In this document: positions 42,704 to 51,280 of the stretch, one piece after another
How positions within the stretch are numbered: position 1 is the stretch's first letter
Layout of the letters: every line of letters begins with the position of its first letter
Assembly (NCBI RefSeq): GCF_008805035.1
Contig: NZ_CP038018.1
Coordinates: 868,001-932,000 of the forward strand
DNA: 64,000 nucleotides
Reading direction: 5' to 3'
DNA from: Eikenella exigua
GTDB taxonomy: Bacteria > Pseudomonadota > Gammaproteobacteria > Burkholderiales > Neisseriaceae
Notes under the pieces: generated by a model
Told to the model about the DNA's origin: nothing
Database searches by the model: none
What the model saw: only the letters and a program-made list of their open reading frames with translations
Translations under genes and position numbers: made by a program

Positions 42704-43546
42704 ATGCCCGCCATCCCCACGCACTACCGCAACCTGCGCGTGTCCGAAACCGCCTCGGATAAGGAGATACGCGAGGCCTACCGCTGCCTGTCGAAACGCT
42801 ATCATCCCGATTTTAATCCCGACAATTCTGAAGCCCTGCGCATCATGCAGATGGTAAACAAGGCCTATGCCGTGTTGTCCGACCCCGAGCAACGCAAACG
42901 GCACGATGCCTGGATTGCCGCCCAGCGCCAGGCCAAAGCTACCAATCCCTTGCTGCAGCAAGCCGCTGCACGGCAGCAGGCCAAGCTGGTGCCTTGGGGG
43001 CAGAAGCTGAAAGCGCAGTGGCAGCGGCTGCGTGCCAACAAAGCATTTTGGCTGGTGTTCGGCACCGGCTTGTTGCTTGGGCTGCTCGTGTTGCAACTTT
43101 GGTGGTGGTTGGATAAAACTCCGGCTGCGCCTCAATATACGCCTTCCGCCGTGAGCCAGCTGGCCGCCCAAGGCAGCGCCTACCAACGCCCAGCCAAAGC
43201 CCCCAACGGCAACATCTGGCCGTATTTTTCTGACTATATTTCAGGCTACCCAGTGGCCGCGCAAAACGGCATGTCTATCGCCAGCATTGCCAACCACGGC
43301 GCCGACCGCATGGTGGAGCTGCAAATGCAGCAAGACGGCAGCTGGCAAAACATCCGTACTTTCTACATGCCCGAGAAGGGGTTCTTCACCCTCTACGAAC
43401 TCGGTGCCGGCCAATACCGCTTGCTCTATCTTGATTTAGACAGCGGCCGCCACACCCAAACCGATGTTTGGCAAATAGAAAAACAAAACGATTCGCCGGT
43501 ATACCCCGACGCCAGCATCACTCTCCCGCCCACACAGCAAGGATAA
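42704..43546 (+). CDS. Membrane J-domain (DnaJ-like) protein
   Basis: 280 residues. N-terminal J domain (about 5-70) with HPD at 34-36, then a basic helix, a membrane segment (about 108-128) and a ~130-residue domain beyond it. It likely recruits DnaK to the inner membrane; the other domain has no family that I recognise. An uptake word ends 1-2 bases before the ATG in place of a ribosome site. The stop is 2 bases before the next gene, so they form an operon. Confidence 0.85.
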   Translation: MPAIPTHYRNLRVSETASDKEIREAYRCLSKRYHPDFNPDNSEALRIMQMVNKAYAVLSDPEQRKRHDAWIAAQRQAKATNPLLQQAAARQQAKLVPWGQKLKAQWQRLRANKAFWLVFGTGLLLGLLVLQLWWWLDKTPAAPQYTPSAVSQLAAQGSAYQRPAKAPNGNIWPYFSDYISGYPVAAQNGMSIASIANHGADRMVELQMQQDGSWQNIRTFYMPEKGFFTLYELGAGQYRLLYLDLDSGRHTQTDVWQIEKQNDSPVYPDASITLPPTQQG

Positions 43547-43548
43547 TC

Positions 43549-44325
43549 ATGAGCGCTTCACCAGCCGCTAAATACACAGAACAAACCGTACTTTGGGTAA
43601 AACGCCACACGCCCAAACTGATGAGTTTCGCCATCAGCCGCCCCGAAGAATACCGCTTTGCCGCCGGCCAATTTTCCCGCCTCGGCTTCCCCGAAGGCAG
43701 CGGCTTCATCTGGCGCGCCTATTCCGTGGTTTCCGCCGAATACGACGACACCCTCGAATACTTTGCGGTGCTCATCGAAGACGGCCCCATGTCGGCCCGG
43801 TTCGAACAGATGGAAGCAGGCAGTACCATCCTGCTCGACAAAACCGCCACCGGCTTCCTGTTGCCCGAACGCTTCCCCGACGGCAGCGACCTCATCATGC
43901 TCAGCACCGGCTCCGGCATCGCCCCCTTCCTCTCCATTTTGCAGCAGCCGCAGATTTGGCAGCGTTTCGACCATCTCGCCCTGGCGCATTCTGTTTCCCA
44001 TGCCAACGAAGCCGTGTTTAACCAGCGAATCCGCGATTTGGCCGAACACCCATTAGTGGGCGAGTATTACGATAAACTGCGCTTCGTTTCCGTGCTCACC
44101 CGCGAGCAGCAGCCCGGCAGCCTCAACCAACGCTTGCCGCAACTGTTGGAAAACGGCAGCCTCAGCCAAGCCTTCGGCCTGCCGTTCAGCACCGAGCGCA
44201 GCCGCTTCATGCTGTGCGGCAACCCCGCCATGGTGAAAGACACCTTCCAAGCCCTGCTCAAGCTCGGTTTTGCCATGCACCGCAACCGCATCCCCGGCCA
44301 CATCATGATGGAAAATGGTTTTTAA
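43549..44325 (+). CDS. Ferredoxin-NADP+ reductase family protein (second copy)
   Basis: 258 residues from 43549, with AAGGATAATC overlapping the end of the J-domain gene. FAD motif RAYSVVSA (near 60) and NADP motif STGSGIAPFLS (near 122) are intact. It is clearly homologous to the reductase at 23994 but diverged, with a C-terminal HIMMENGF in place of AFVDQ. The partner protein may differ. Coupling with a J-domain protein is unusual. Confidence 0.88.
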   Translation: MSASPAAKYTEQTVLWVKRHTPKLMSFAISRPEEYRFAAGQFSRLGFPEGSGFIWRAYSVVSAEYDDTLEYFAVLIEDGPMSARFEQMEAGSTILLDKTATGFLLPERFPDGSDLIMLSTGSGIAPFLSILQQPQIWQRFDHLALAHSVSHANEAVFNQRIRDLAEHPLVGEYYDKLRFVSVLTREQQPGSLNQRLPQLLENGSLSQAFGLPFSTERSRFMLCGNPAMVKDTFQALLKLGFAMHRNRIPGHIMMENGF

Positions 44326-44360
44326 TGCTTAAAGGTGCAACGCATAGAGCCAATAGCATT

Positions 44361-44527
44361 TTCAGGTAGCCCCTAGCAACAGGCTACCTGAAACCAAATT
44401 CTTAGCCCGCAAGATAAGGGTAGGCTAAAATTCATCAGGACTAGAGAAATGCCGATAGAATACAGGCTCGCAGCAAGCAGCCATCAATTTTCAGGTAGCC
44501 TCAGTAATCCATCCGAGGCTACCTGAA
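44361..44527. repeat. Four uptake sequences in two inverted pairs before aroG
   Basis: Words at 44361-44372, 44381-44392, 44490-44501 and 44516-44527. The first pair is a plausible terminator for the reductase; the second pair lies about 70 bases before aroG. Nothing else was recognised in this gap. Confidence 0.85.
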
Positions 44528-44598
44528 CATTAAGCCCTTGCCAGCCGCCGCCGCCCAGTCCACAATAAGCCCCTTCCCACGAACAGCAAAACACAGCC

Positions 44599-45651
44599 AT
44601 GAGCCAATCCCAAGCCTTCAGCCGTACCGACGACGTACGCATCCGCAGCATCAGCGAGTTGCTGCCCCCCATCGCCCACCTCTATGAACTGCCCATCAGC
44701 GAAGCTGCTGCCGATTTGGTGGAAACCACCCGCCACCAGATTGCCGACCTGGTGCACGGCCGCGACCAGCGCCTGCTTGTCATCATCGGCCCTTGTTCCA
44801 TCCACGATCCCAAAGCCGCCCTCGAATACGCCCAACGCCTGCTGCCCCTGCGCAAAAAATACGAAAAAGAGCTGCTGATCGTGATGCGTGTTTATTTTGA
44901 AAAACCGCGCACCACCGTGGGCTGGAAAGGGCTCATCAACGACCCCCACCTCAACGGCACCTTCGATATCAACTTCGGCCTGCGCCAAGCCCGCCGCCTG
45001 TTGTTGGATTTAAACAACCTCGGCGTGCCCGCTTCTACCGAATTTCTCGACATGATCACCCCGCAGTATTATGCCGACCTCATCTCCTGGGGCGCCATCG
45101 GCGCGCGCACCACCGAAAGCCAGGTACACCGCGAGCTTGCCAGCGGCCTATCCTGCCCGGTCGGCTTCAAAAACGGCACCGATGGCAATCTCAAAATCGC
45201 CATCGATGCCATTGGTGCCGCCTCTCACCCGCACCACTTTCTTTCCGTCACCAAAGCCGGCCACTCCGCCATCGTCCATACCGCCGGTAACCCCGACTGC
45301 CACGCCATCCTGCGCGGCGGTAAAGAGCCAAACTACAGCGCGGAACACGTTAAAACCGCCGCCGAACAGCTGGCCAAAGCCGGCGTAACGCCCAAACTGA
45401 TGGTGGATTTCAGCCACGCCAACAGCCGCAAAGACTACACCCGCCAAATGGAAGTGGCGCACGATGTGGCCGTGCAGTTGAAAAACGGCGAGCAAAACAT
45501 CATGGGCATCATGATAGAAAGCCACTTGGTGGGAAGCCGCCAAGACAAACCCGAAACCTACGGCCAAAGCATTACCGATGCCTGCATCGGCTGGGATGCC
45601 ACCGAAAAGTTGCTTGCGCTGATGGCCGAAGCCAATCGCGGCAGAGTATGA
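44599..45651 (+). CDS. aroG: 3-deoxy-7-phosphoheptulonate synthase (class I DAHP synthase)
   Basis: 350 residues. Class I motifs: LLVIIGPCSIHDPKAALEYA (metal Cys), MRVYFEKPRTTVGWKG (PEP-binding Arg/Lys), ARTTESQVHRELASG and KLMVDFSHANSRKD (metal His). First step of the shikimate pathway. N-terminal ~30 residues resemble the feedback-regulated AroF/G/H type; which aromatic amino acid inhibits cannot be told. No strong ribosome site precedes the ATG. Confidence 0.95.
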   Translation: MSQSQAFSRTDDVRIRSISELLPPIAHLYELPISEAAADLVETTRHQIADLVHGRDQRLLVIIGPCSIHDPKAALEYAQRLLPLRKKYEKELLIVMRVYFEKPRTTVGWKGLINDPHLNGTFDINFGLRQARRLLLDLNNLGVPASTEFLDMITPQYYADLISWGAIGARTTESQVHRELASGLSCPVGFKNGTDGNLKIAIDAIGAASHPHHFLSVTKAGHSAIVHTAGNPDCHAILRGGKEPNYSAEHVKTAAEQLAKAGVTPKLMVDFSHANSRKDYTRQMEVAHDVAVQLKNGEQNIMGIMIESHLVGSRQDKPETYGQSITDACIGWDATEKLLALMAEANRGRV

Positions 45652-45850
45652 GCAAAGCGGCTTTTGCCGATTTTTTACTAACTACAACGCCTCCAATACG
45701 CTTCAGATAGCCCAATACAACAAAAGGCTACCTGAAAACCTATAAATATTTACAAATTACACCAACCTGTTAAAATTTATAATTTTTCAACGATGCCATT
45801 AACTGCAGAGCAGGAGCAAAGGTTTGCGGCTGCCTGAGGGAGATACACTT

Positions 45851-46396
45851 ATGCAAGATTTCCGTGAAAACCCAAACGAGGATTTCCGCCAAGCCTATGC
45901 TTCCACCGCATTGGAAAATGATTTATTCGATAACGGTAAAATGGAAGTGGATCTGGCCAGCCCTTGGCAGCGGATAGGTGCACGATTGCTAGATATAGTG
46001 ATTTTTGCCGCTATTTTTATAGTCTTCTTTTTTGTTATCGCAATTTTTATCAAAGATTCGATGATGGTTATCGGACTTAGTTTGCTCTTCGTTTTCGCCT
46101 TTGGTATTTACCAAATGGTCATCATGTCCCGCGATGGGCAAACGATAGGTAAAAAAGCCTTGAATATCCGCGTGATCACTGAAAATGGCAACAACCCCGG
46201 TTTCGTTAAATATTGCTTGGTGCGCGAATTTGGCTACAACTTCATTTTTACCCTTATCGGAATTGTTAGCAAATCATTGGCCAATTCGCTGGCACTTATC
46301 GCCACCATCGCCTGTATCGTGCTGCTGTTTATGGAAAGCCGCAACCGCCAAACCTTACAGGATTTGCTGGCAAAGACATTGGTCATCAAAAACTAA
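45851..46396 (+). CDS. RDD family membrane protein (tandem copy 1)
   Basis: 181 residues from 45851, with GAGGGAGAT before it. Acidic soluble N-terminus, then SPWQRIGARLLDI, two strongly hydrophobic helices, the RDD hallmark IMSRDGQTIGKKALNIRVIT, and another membrane region. It is a paralogue of the next gene, sharing NPGFxKYxLxRE and a QxLQDLLxxTLVxK ending. Function unknown. Confidence 0.85.
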   Translation: MQDFRENPNEDFRQAYASTALENDLFDNGKMEVDLASPWQRIGARLLDIVIFAAIFIVFFFVIAIFIKDSMMVIGLSLLFVFAFGIYQMVIMSRDGQTIGKKALNIRVITENGNNPGFVKYCLVREFGYNFIFTLIGIVSKSLANSLALIATIACIVLLFMESRNRQTLQDLLAKTLVIKN

Positions 46397-46417
46397 GCCA
46401 TTTTTTATTCATACACA

Positions 46418-46458
46418 AGGCTACCTGAAATCATTTTCCCGCTTTCAGGTAGCCTTAT
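46418..46458 (+). terminator. Uptake-sequence hairpin between the tandem RDD genes
   Basis: Inverted words 46418-46429 and 46444-46455 with a 14-base loop. It ends 30 bases before the second RDD gene. Confidence 0.6.
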
Positions 46459-46485
46459 TTATCTGCCCTAATTTGAGGACAAACC

Positions 46486-47034
46486 ATGCAAAACTTCCGC
46501 CAAGCCTATCGGCCTCCTCAATCAGAAGCCGCACCGCAGGCAGCGGATCGGATGAAGGAAGTAGAGTTGGCCGAGCCGTGGCAACGCTTGCTGGCCGGGG
46601 CAATCGACCGCATCCTGCCTATTATATTTTTCATTCTTACCATAACGGTTGGTGCGAACCCACGATATGCACGTGCCAAATTGCTGTGGTTGTATGATTC
46701 TATACTAATCATTGGTTGTCTAACTGTGCTGTCATTTCTCTGGCAGGCTGTTATCATGAGTCGAAGCGGTCAGAGTATCGGCCAGAAAATCCTGCGTATC
46801 CGTGTGATTACGGATACCGGCGAGAACCCGGGCTTTGCTAAATATGTGCTGGCGCGCGAAGTGTTTTTCTTTGCCGTTTTGCTTTCGCTATGCGGGCTGC
46901 TCAGCGGCCTGGGTTTGGGCCACATTATCTATTGTGCTGTGCAATTGTTGTACCTGATTATGCTATGCCGCAAGCGCGGCAATTATCAAACGCCGCAGGA
47001 TTTGATGTTGCAGACTTTGGTGGTGAAGGTGTGA
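46486..47034 (+). CDS. RDD family membrane protein (tandem copy 2)
   Basis: 182 residues, TTGAGGAC upstream. Starts MQNFRQAYRPP, like the DFRQAYAS of copy 1, then EPWQRLLAGAIDRILP, hydrophobic helices and IMSRSGQSIGQKILRIRVIT. The C-terminus QTPQDLMLQTLVVKV mirrors copy 1. Tandem duplication followed by divergence is the simplest reading. Function unknown. Confidence 0.85.
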   Translation: MQNFRQAYRPPQSEAAPQAADRMKEVELAEPWQRLLAGAIDRILPIIFFILTITVGANPRYARAKLLWLYDSILIIGCLTVLSFLWQAVIMSRSGQSIGQKILRIRVITDTGENPGFAKYVLAREVFFFAVLLSLCGLLSGLGLGHIIYCAVQLLYLIMLCRKRGNYQTPQDLMLQTLVVKV

Positions 47035-47046
47035 GTGCCGGCATAA

Positions 47047-47081
47047 CGAAAGGCTGCCTGAATCATTCAGGTAGCCTTTCG
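47047..47081 (+). terminator. Hairpin built from a variant uptake word
   Basis: AGGCTGCCTGAA (47051-47062) faces the standard TTCAGGTAGCCT (47066-47077), stem extended by CGAA/TTCG. The single variant base still pairs as G-U in RNA. It lies 13 bases after the second RDD stop. Confidence 0.7.
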
Positions 47082-47124
47082 TATTATTATGGTGGGCGGA
47101 TATGAAACTTGTTGCTGCGAGGCT

Positions 47125-47979
47125 TCAGCTAGCCTCTACTACTTCCTCCTTGCCAAATGCCTGCCGCAGTTTGCTCCAGATGAGGGCGAGCAGAAATAGG
47201 ATAGCCTGCAAAATCACGATACTGGGGCCGGTGGCGGAGTTAATGTGGTAGCTGAGCAGGGTGCCGGCGAGGCAGGTGAGAACGGAGGCGGCCATGACGA
47301 TGATCATCATGTGCTCAAAGCGTTTGGTAAGCAGGAAGGCGGTGATGCCGGGGGAAATGAGCATGGCCACCACCAGCACTACACCGGCCACCTGCATGGC
47401 GGTGATGATGGTAAGGGCAAGCAAGGCAAGTAGGCCGTAATGCAGAAGCTGCGGGGATAGGCCGGCGATGCGCGCTTGGGCAGGGTCGAAACAGTAGAGC
47501 ATGAAGTCGCGCCGTTTGAGCAGCATGACCAAGGCCACGGCGGTGCAGATGGCGAAGGTTTGCAGCAGCTCTTCGCGGCTCACGCCCAGCACGTTGCCGA
47601 ACAGGATGTGGGTGAGGTGTTGGTCGGTTTCTACTTTAGTAAACAATACGAGACCGAGCGCAAACATACCGGAGAAGACGATGCCCATCACGGTATCTTC
47701 TTTGAGGCGGCTGTTGTTTTTCAGGTAGCCTACACCCACGGAACAGAGCAGGCCGGAGACAAATGCGCCGATTTGCAGCGGGATACCGAACACGAAGGCA
47801 AGCACAATGCCGGGCAGCACGGCGTGCGACACCGCGTCGCCCATCAGCGACCAGCCTTTGAGCACCAGATAGCAGGACAACAGCCCGCATGTGATGGATA
47901 CAATCAGCGCGGTGAGCAGGGCGTTCTGCATGAAGGGGAAGGCGAGCGGCGTGGCAAACCAGTTGATCAGCTCAGACAT
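47125..47979 (-). CDS. sitD: Mn/Fe (chelated metal) ABC transporter permease, second subunit
   Basis: 284 residues from 47979; a longer reading upstream lies within the other permease gene and is not used. Eight or so membrane helices of the ABC-3 family, with LMGDAVSHAVLPGIVLAF and QVAGVVLVVAMLISPGITAF. It pairs with the upstream permease (8-base overlap). Uptake word translated near codon 85 (VGYLKNN). Last gene of the four-gene importer operon. Confidence 0.88.
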   Translation of the reverse strand: MSELINWFATPLAFPFMQNALLTALIVSITCGLLSCYLVLKGWSLMGDAVSHAVLPGIVLAFVFGIPLQIGAFVSGLLCSVGVGYLKNNSRLKEDTVMGIVFSGMFALGLVLFTKVETDQHLTHILFGNVLGVSREELLQTFAICTAVALVMLLKRRDFMLYCFDPAQARIAGLSPQLLHYGLLALLALTIITAMQVAGVVLVVAMLISPGITAFLLTKRFEHMMIIVMAASVLTCLAGTLLSYHINSATGPSIVILQAILFLLALIWSKLRQAFGKEEVVEAS

Positions 47980-48847
47980 AGCCGGCCTCCGTTTCTTCGG
48001 CTGCCTGTGGCGCAGCGCCGAATTTTTGCCGCAACAGGCCGTACTTGGGCGCAAACACGAAGGAGAACAGGAACAGCAGGCTTTGCAGGGACACAATCAC
48101 GCCGCCGGTGGCACCGTCGAGGAAAAAGCTTATATAGGCACCCAAGGCGCAGGTAAGTATGCCGAGCGATACGGCAATTAGCACTAGTTTGCCGAAGCGG
48201 TCGGTAAGCAAGTAGGCGGTGGCACCGGGAGTAACCACCATGGCAATCACCAAAATCGCACCCACAGTTTGCAGCGCAGCCACCACGCAGGCGCTGAGCA
48301 GACAGAAAAACAAAATTTTATAGCGCAGTGGCGAGAGGCCGACAGCCACGGCTTGAGTTTCGTCAAAAAACACCAAGAGCAAGTTTTTCCAAGTGGGCAG
48401 CAGAAACAGCAGGCATACGCCAATGATGATGGCTACCTGAAAAATATCTTCGTCGGCAATGCCCAAAATATTGCCCAACACAATTTCCTGCACGTTTACC
48501 GCAGTCGGGTTCACCGACACGATAAACAGGCCGATGGCGAAAAAAGTGGTGAAGATAAAGCCGATCACCGCGTCTTCCTTCAGCTGCGTGATGGCACGTA
48601 TCCACAAAATCGACAGTGCTGCCAAAATGCCGGATACAAACGCGCCGGCAGAATAGGGCAAGCCGAGCGCATAGGTAACCGCCACGCCAGGCACCACCGA
48701 GTGCGATAGTGCGTCGCCAATCAGCGACCAGCCTTTGAGCATTAAATAAGACGACAAAAACGCGCACATACCACCCACCGCCGCGCTCAGCACGATGGCC
48801 TTCACCATGTATTCATAGGCAAACGGCTCCAGCAGCATCTCTAGCAT
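47972..48847 (-). CDS. sitC: Mn/Fe (chelated metal) ABC transporter permease, first subunit
   Basis: 291 residues, ABC-3 family. Diagnostic LKGWSLIGDALSHSVVPGVAV near 38-58 and QTVGAILVIAMVVTPGATAYLL in the second half; about eight membrane helices. Two different permeases in one operon is the SitABCD/YfeABCD pattern rather than the single-permease ZnuABC or MntABC. Overlaps the ATPase gene by 7 bases. An uptake word near 48431 encodes FQVAI. Confidence 0.88.
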   Translation of the reverse strand: MLEMLLEPFAYEYMVKAIVLSAAVGGMCAFLSSYLMLKGWSLIGDALSHSVVPGVAVTYALGLPYSAGAFVSGILAALSILWIRAITQLKEDAVIGFIFTTFFAIGLFIVSVNPTAVNVQEIVLGNILGIADEDIFQVAIIIGVCLLFLLPTWKNLLLVFFDETQAVAVGLSPLRYKILFFCLLSACVVAALQTVGAILVIAMVVTPGATAYLLTDRFGKLVLIAVSLGILTCALGAYISFFLDGATGGVIVSLQSLLFLFSFVFAPKYGLLRQKFGAAPQAAEETEAGYV

Positions 48848-49767
48848 GAACTTTCCCCTTCACTGCCGTTTTCCTGCTCCGCGCCGCTGCCTTGGGCATC
48901 GCTGCAGCAAGGTACGGCTGGTGGATCATTTTTGGCTTGGCCGTAGAACACGGCGGGGCGTTCGTCGTCGGTAAGTACAGTGAGTACACGGCTATCTTCG
49001 TCATCGTGCAAATCGCTGCCGGAGAGGCGGAAGTGGCGCAACACGCCGCCGAAGGCCAGCTCGAGGTTGTGTTGGTTGAAAGTGTGCTCAGTGCAGCCGG
49101 CAGCCAGCACGGTGCGGTTGATCATCACCACTTGGTCGCAGAAGTCCGGCACCATGCCGAGGTTGTGGGTAGACACCAAAATCAGATGCCCCTGCTCGCG
49201 CAGCTGGCCGAGCAAATCCACAATCGCGTCTTCGGTTTTCACGTCCACGCCAGTAAACGGCTCGTCCAGCAAGATAATCTTGCCCTGTTGCGCCAGCGCG
49301 CGCGCCAGAAAGACGCGTTTTTTCTGCCCGCCGGAGAGCTCGCCGATCTGCCGCTGTGCCAAATGGGCAATGCCTACCCGCTCCATAGCTTCCTGCACCT
49401 TACGTTTGTCTTCCGCCTTAGGCAGACGCAAGAAATTCAGGTAGCCATAGCGCCCCTGCATCACCACATCGTACACCGACACGGGAAATTGCCAATCCAC
49501 TTCCTCGCTCTGCGGCACATAGGCCACTAGGTTGCGCTTGAGCGCCTGTGGTACGGGCAGGCCGCACAGGTGGATGTTGCCCGACTTCGGCTTAATTTGC
49601 CCCATCAGACTTTTAAACAGGGTGGATTTGCCGCTGCCGTTTACGCCCACCAGCGCGCAGGTAGTGCCGCCTTGCAGCGTGAAACTCACGTCACGGATGG
49701 CCGTGTGGCCGTTGCTGTAGCGAACCGTTACCGATTCAACGCTGATGGAGGCGGCTTGTTCAGACAT
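48841..49767 (-). CDS. sitB: Mn/Fe (chelated metal) ABC transporter ATP-binding protein
   Basis: 308 residues. Walker A GVNGSGKST (about 41-49), Q-loop in VPQSEEVDWQFP, signature LSGGQKKR near 144 and DEPFTGVD after it, H-loop STHNLG. The DWxFPV stretch is typical of Mn/Zn/Fe importers. A ~70-residue C-terminal extension is rich in Asp and ends with Cys/Ser residues. Uptake word encodes GYLNFL near codon 108. The start and the sitA stop share one base (TAATG). Confidence 0.9.
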   Translation of the reverse strand: MSEQAASISVESVTVRYSNGHTAIRDVSFTLQGGTTCALVGVNGSGKSTLFKSLMGQIKPKSGNIHLCGLPVPQALKRNLVAYVPQSEEVDWQFPVSVYDVVMQGRYGYLNFLRLPKAEDKRKVQEAMERVGIAHLAQRQIGELSGGQKKRVFLARALAQQGKIILLDEPFTGVDVKTEDAIVDLLGQLREQGHLILVSTHNLGMVPDFCDQVVMINRTVLAAGCTEHTFNQHNLELAFGGVLRHFRLSGSDLHDDEDSRVLTVLTDDERPAVFYGQAKNDPPAVPCCSDAQGSGAEQENGSEGESSC

Positions 49768-50648
49768 TATTTTCCAAATCCTCTAACAATGGTGGAAACC
49801 GTGATGTTGAGCAGGTCGAGGTAGGTCGGCACCGGGCCGTTTTTGGCGGAAAGCGAATCTACATACAGCACGCCGCCGTATTTGGCACCGGTTTCGCGCG
49901 ATACCTGCTGCATCGGGCGCGGTGATACGGTGCTCTCGCTGAACACCACCGGAATATGATTTTGCCGCACAGTGTTGATCACGCGGCGCACCTGCTGCGG
50001 CGTACCTTGCTGCTCGGCGTTAATCGGCCACAGATACACTTCTTTGAAACCATAATCACGTGCCAGATAGCTGAACGCGCCTTCGCTGGTTACCAAGAAA
50101 CGCTGATTTTGCGGCACGCGTGCCAGTTTTTCGCGCAAAGGGCGGTCTAGGTTGCGGATGCGCTGGGCATAAGCGGCGGCATTGCGGGTGTACGCTGCTG
50201 CATTTTGCGGGTCGTACTTAATTAGTGCGTTTTTAATGTTTTCCACATAGATTAAGGCGTTGCGGGTAGACATCCAAGCGTGCGGGTTGGGCGTGCCACG
50301 ATAAGGACCTTCGTGAATTGACATCGGCACAATACCCTGCGTTACCACCACTGCCGGCTTGTTGCGCACGTTTTGGAAGAAACGCTCAAACCAGCGTTCC
50401 AGGTTCAGTCCGTTCCACAACACCAAATCGGCAGATTGGGCTTTAGCAATGTCTTGCGGTGTGGGCTGGTAATCGTGGATTTCTGCGCCCGGCTTGGTAA
50501 TCGATTCCACCACAGCCGCATCGCCCGCCACGTTTTGGGCAATATCCTGAATTACGGTGAAGGTGGTAACCACTTTGAATTTAGCATAGGCCGGTGCAGC
50601 AAAGCCCAAGGCGGCCAACAGACAGAATGCAGATAATAATCGGCGCAT
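49767..50648 (-). CDS. sitA: Mn/Fe ABC transporter periplasmic binding protein
   Basis: 293 residues. Signal peptide about 1-22 (APAYA), no lipobox. Cluster A-I metal ligands are visible: H58 in EIHDYQPTP, H123 in NPHAWMS, E189 in TSEGAF and D264 in YVDSLS; the Glu/Asp pair instead of a third His favours Mn or Fe over Zn. No His-rich loop, also against ZnuA. First gene of the importer operon. TTTAGGAGAAAAC precedes the start. A Correia-like element lies 65 bases upstream. Confidence 0.9.
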   Translation of the reverse strand: MRRLLSAFCLLAALGFAAPAYAKFKVVTTFTVIQDIAQNVAGDAAVVESITKPGAEIHDYQPTPQDIAKAQSADLVLWNGLNLERWFERFFQNVRNKPAVVVTQGIVPMSIHEGPYRGTPNPHAWMSTRNALIYVENIKNALIKYDPQNAAAYTRNAAAYAQRIRNLDRPLREKLARVPQNQRFLVTSEGAFSYLARDYGFKEVYLWPINAEQQGTPQQVRRVINTVRQNHIPVVFSESTVSPRPMQQVSRETGAKYGGVLYVDSLSAKNGPVPTYLDLLNITVSTIVRGFGK

Positions 50649-50712
50649 TGTTTTCTCCTAAATTTAAGTTGAGCTAATTAAATGGACAACTAAAGCAAAG
50701 ATTTTGCCTGCT

Positions 50713-50816
50713 ATAGTAAAATTCCTGAACCTGATACTTCATTTGGCTCGCTTTAACTGTACTCCTGTACTGCCTGCAACTCGCCGCCTTGTATCAGGTT
50801 CAGGAATTTTACTATA
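50713..50816. mobile_element. Correia-like miniature inverted-repeat element, copy 1
   Basis: 104 bases bounded by perfect 26-bp terminal inverted repeats (50713-50738 and 50791-50816), each starting TATAGTAAAATTCC at the outer edge. The core contains CTGTACTCCTGTACTGCCTG and CGCCGCCTTGT, which resemble the internal part of the Neisseria Correia repeat (TGTACTGTCTGCGGC...GCCTTGT), and the termini share the TATAGT edge and length of about 26. A TA dinucleotide borders both ends. It has no coding capacity and would need a transposase in trans. Confidence 0.85.
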
Positions 50817-50842
50817 TTAGCGCAAATAACAACTATTATCAA
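50813..50842 (-). promoter_or_regulatory. Candidate Fur-type promoter of the sit operon at the element edge
   Basis: On the minus strand TTGATA (50837-50842) and TAATAT (50813-50818) are 18 bases apart, giving a promoter-like pair. TGATAAT (50835-50841) followed by A and GTTGTTA gives a Fur-like 7-1-7 site with one perfect half (50827-50841). The -10 straddles the end of the Correia-like element. Confidence 0.45.
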
Positions 50843-51280
50843 TTATTTTATTATGGATTTTATATAACAACAGGAAAAACCAACAAAAACAACAGGTCTA
50901 TACTGTATACGGGATTATTTTATTCGCATTTTACCGTGCCGTGCTAACAATCATTGCCATATGCAATAGCCTCTTTGCCAATTTAAATGAAGCAACCCAA
51001 CCAGACTAACAAACAGTTTTTACTGTTTTTACCGTCTGCTTTGTTATCTTGTGTTAATTTTGTCTGGACAGGCTACCTGAAAATTGAAAATCAGGTTTTT
51101 TTAGCTAAAACTTTTATTTCTTCCTACTGCATTTGCATTGGTTTGCCGTACTACTGCGTTGTTTGCAGCTGGCCGCCTTGCATGAAAAATATGCTTCAAT
51201 TATAACTTCATTGAAGCTAACGCTTTAGTTTCGCAGAACCCAGCCTTAGCTGTATCAAAAAGTTGTTTCAAGTAGTCCTT
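50843..51280. other. AT-rich intergenic region between sitA and clsB-like gene
   Basis: About 440 bases. It holds one uptake word (51069-51080) and a copy of the AACTTC(G/A)TTGAAGCT-type short repeat (near 51203-51235). A 72-codon open frame here has an atypical composition and no good ribosome site, so I do not call a gene. Confidence 0.5.

Noticed and set aside
50987..51205. 72-codon open frame between sitA and the clsB-like gene
   Set aside because: No ribosome site, Cys/Phe-rich odd composition, and its middle is an uptake word; probably not coding.
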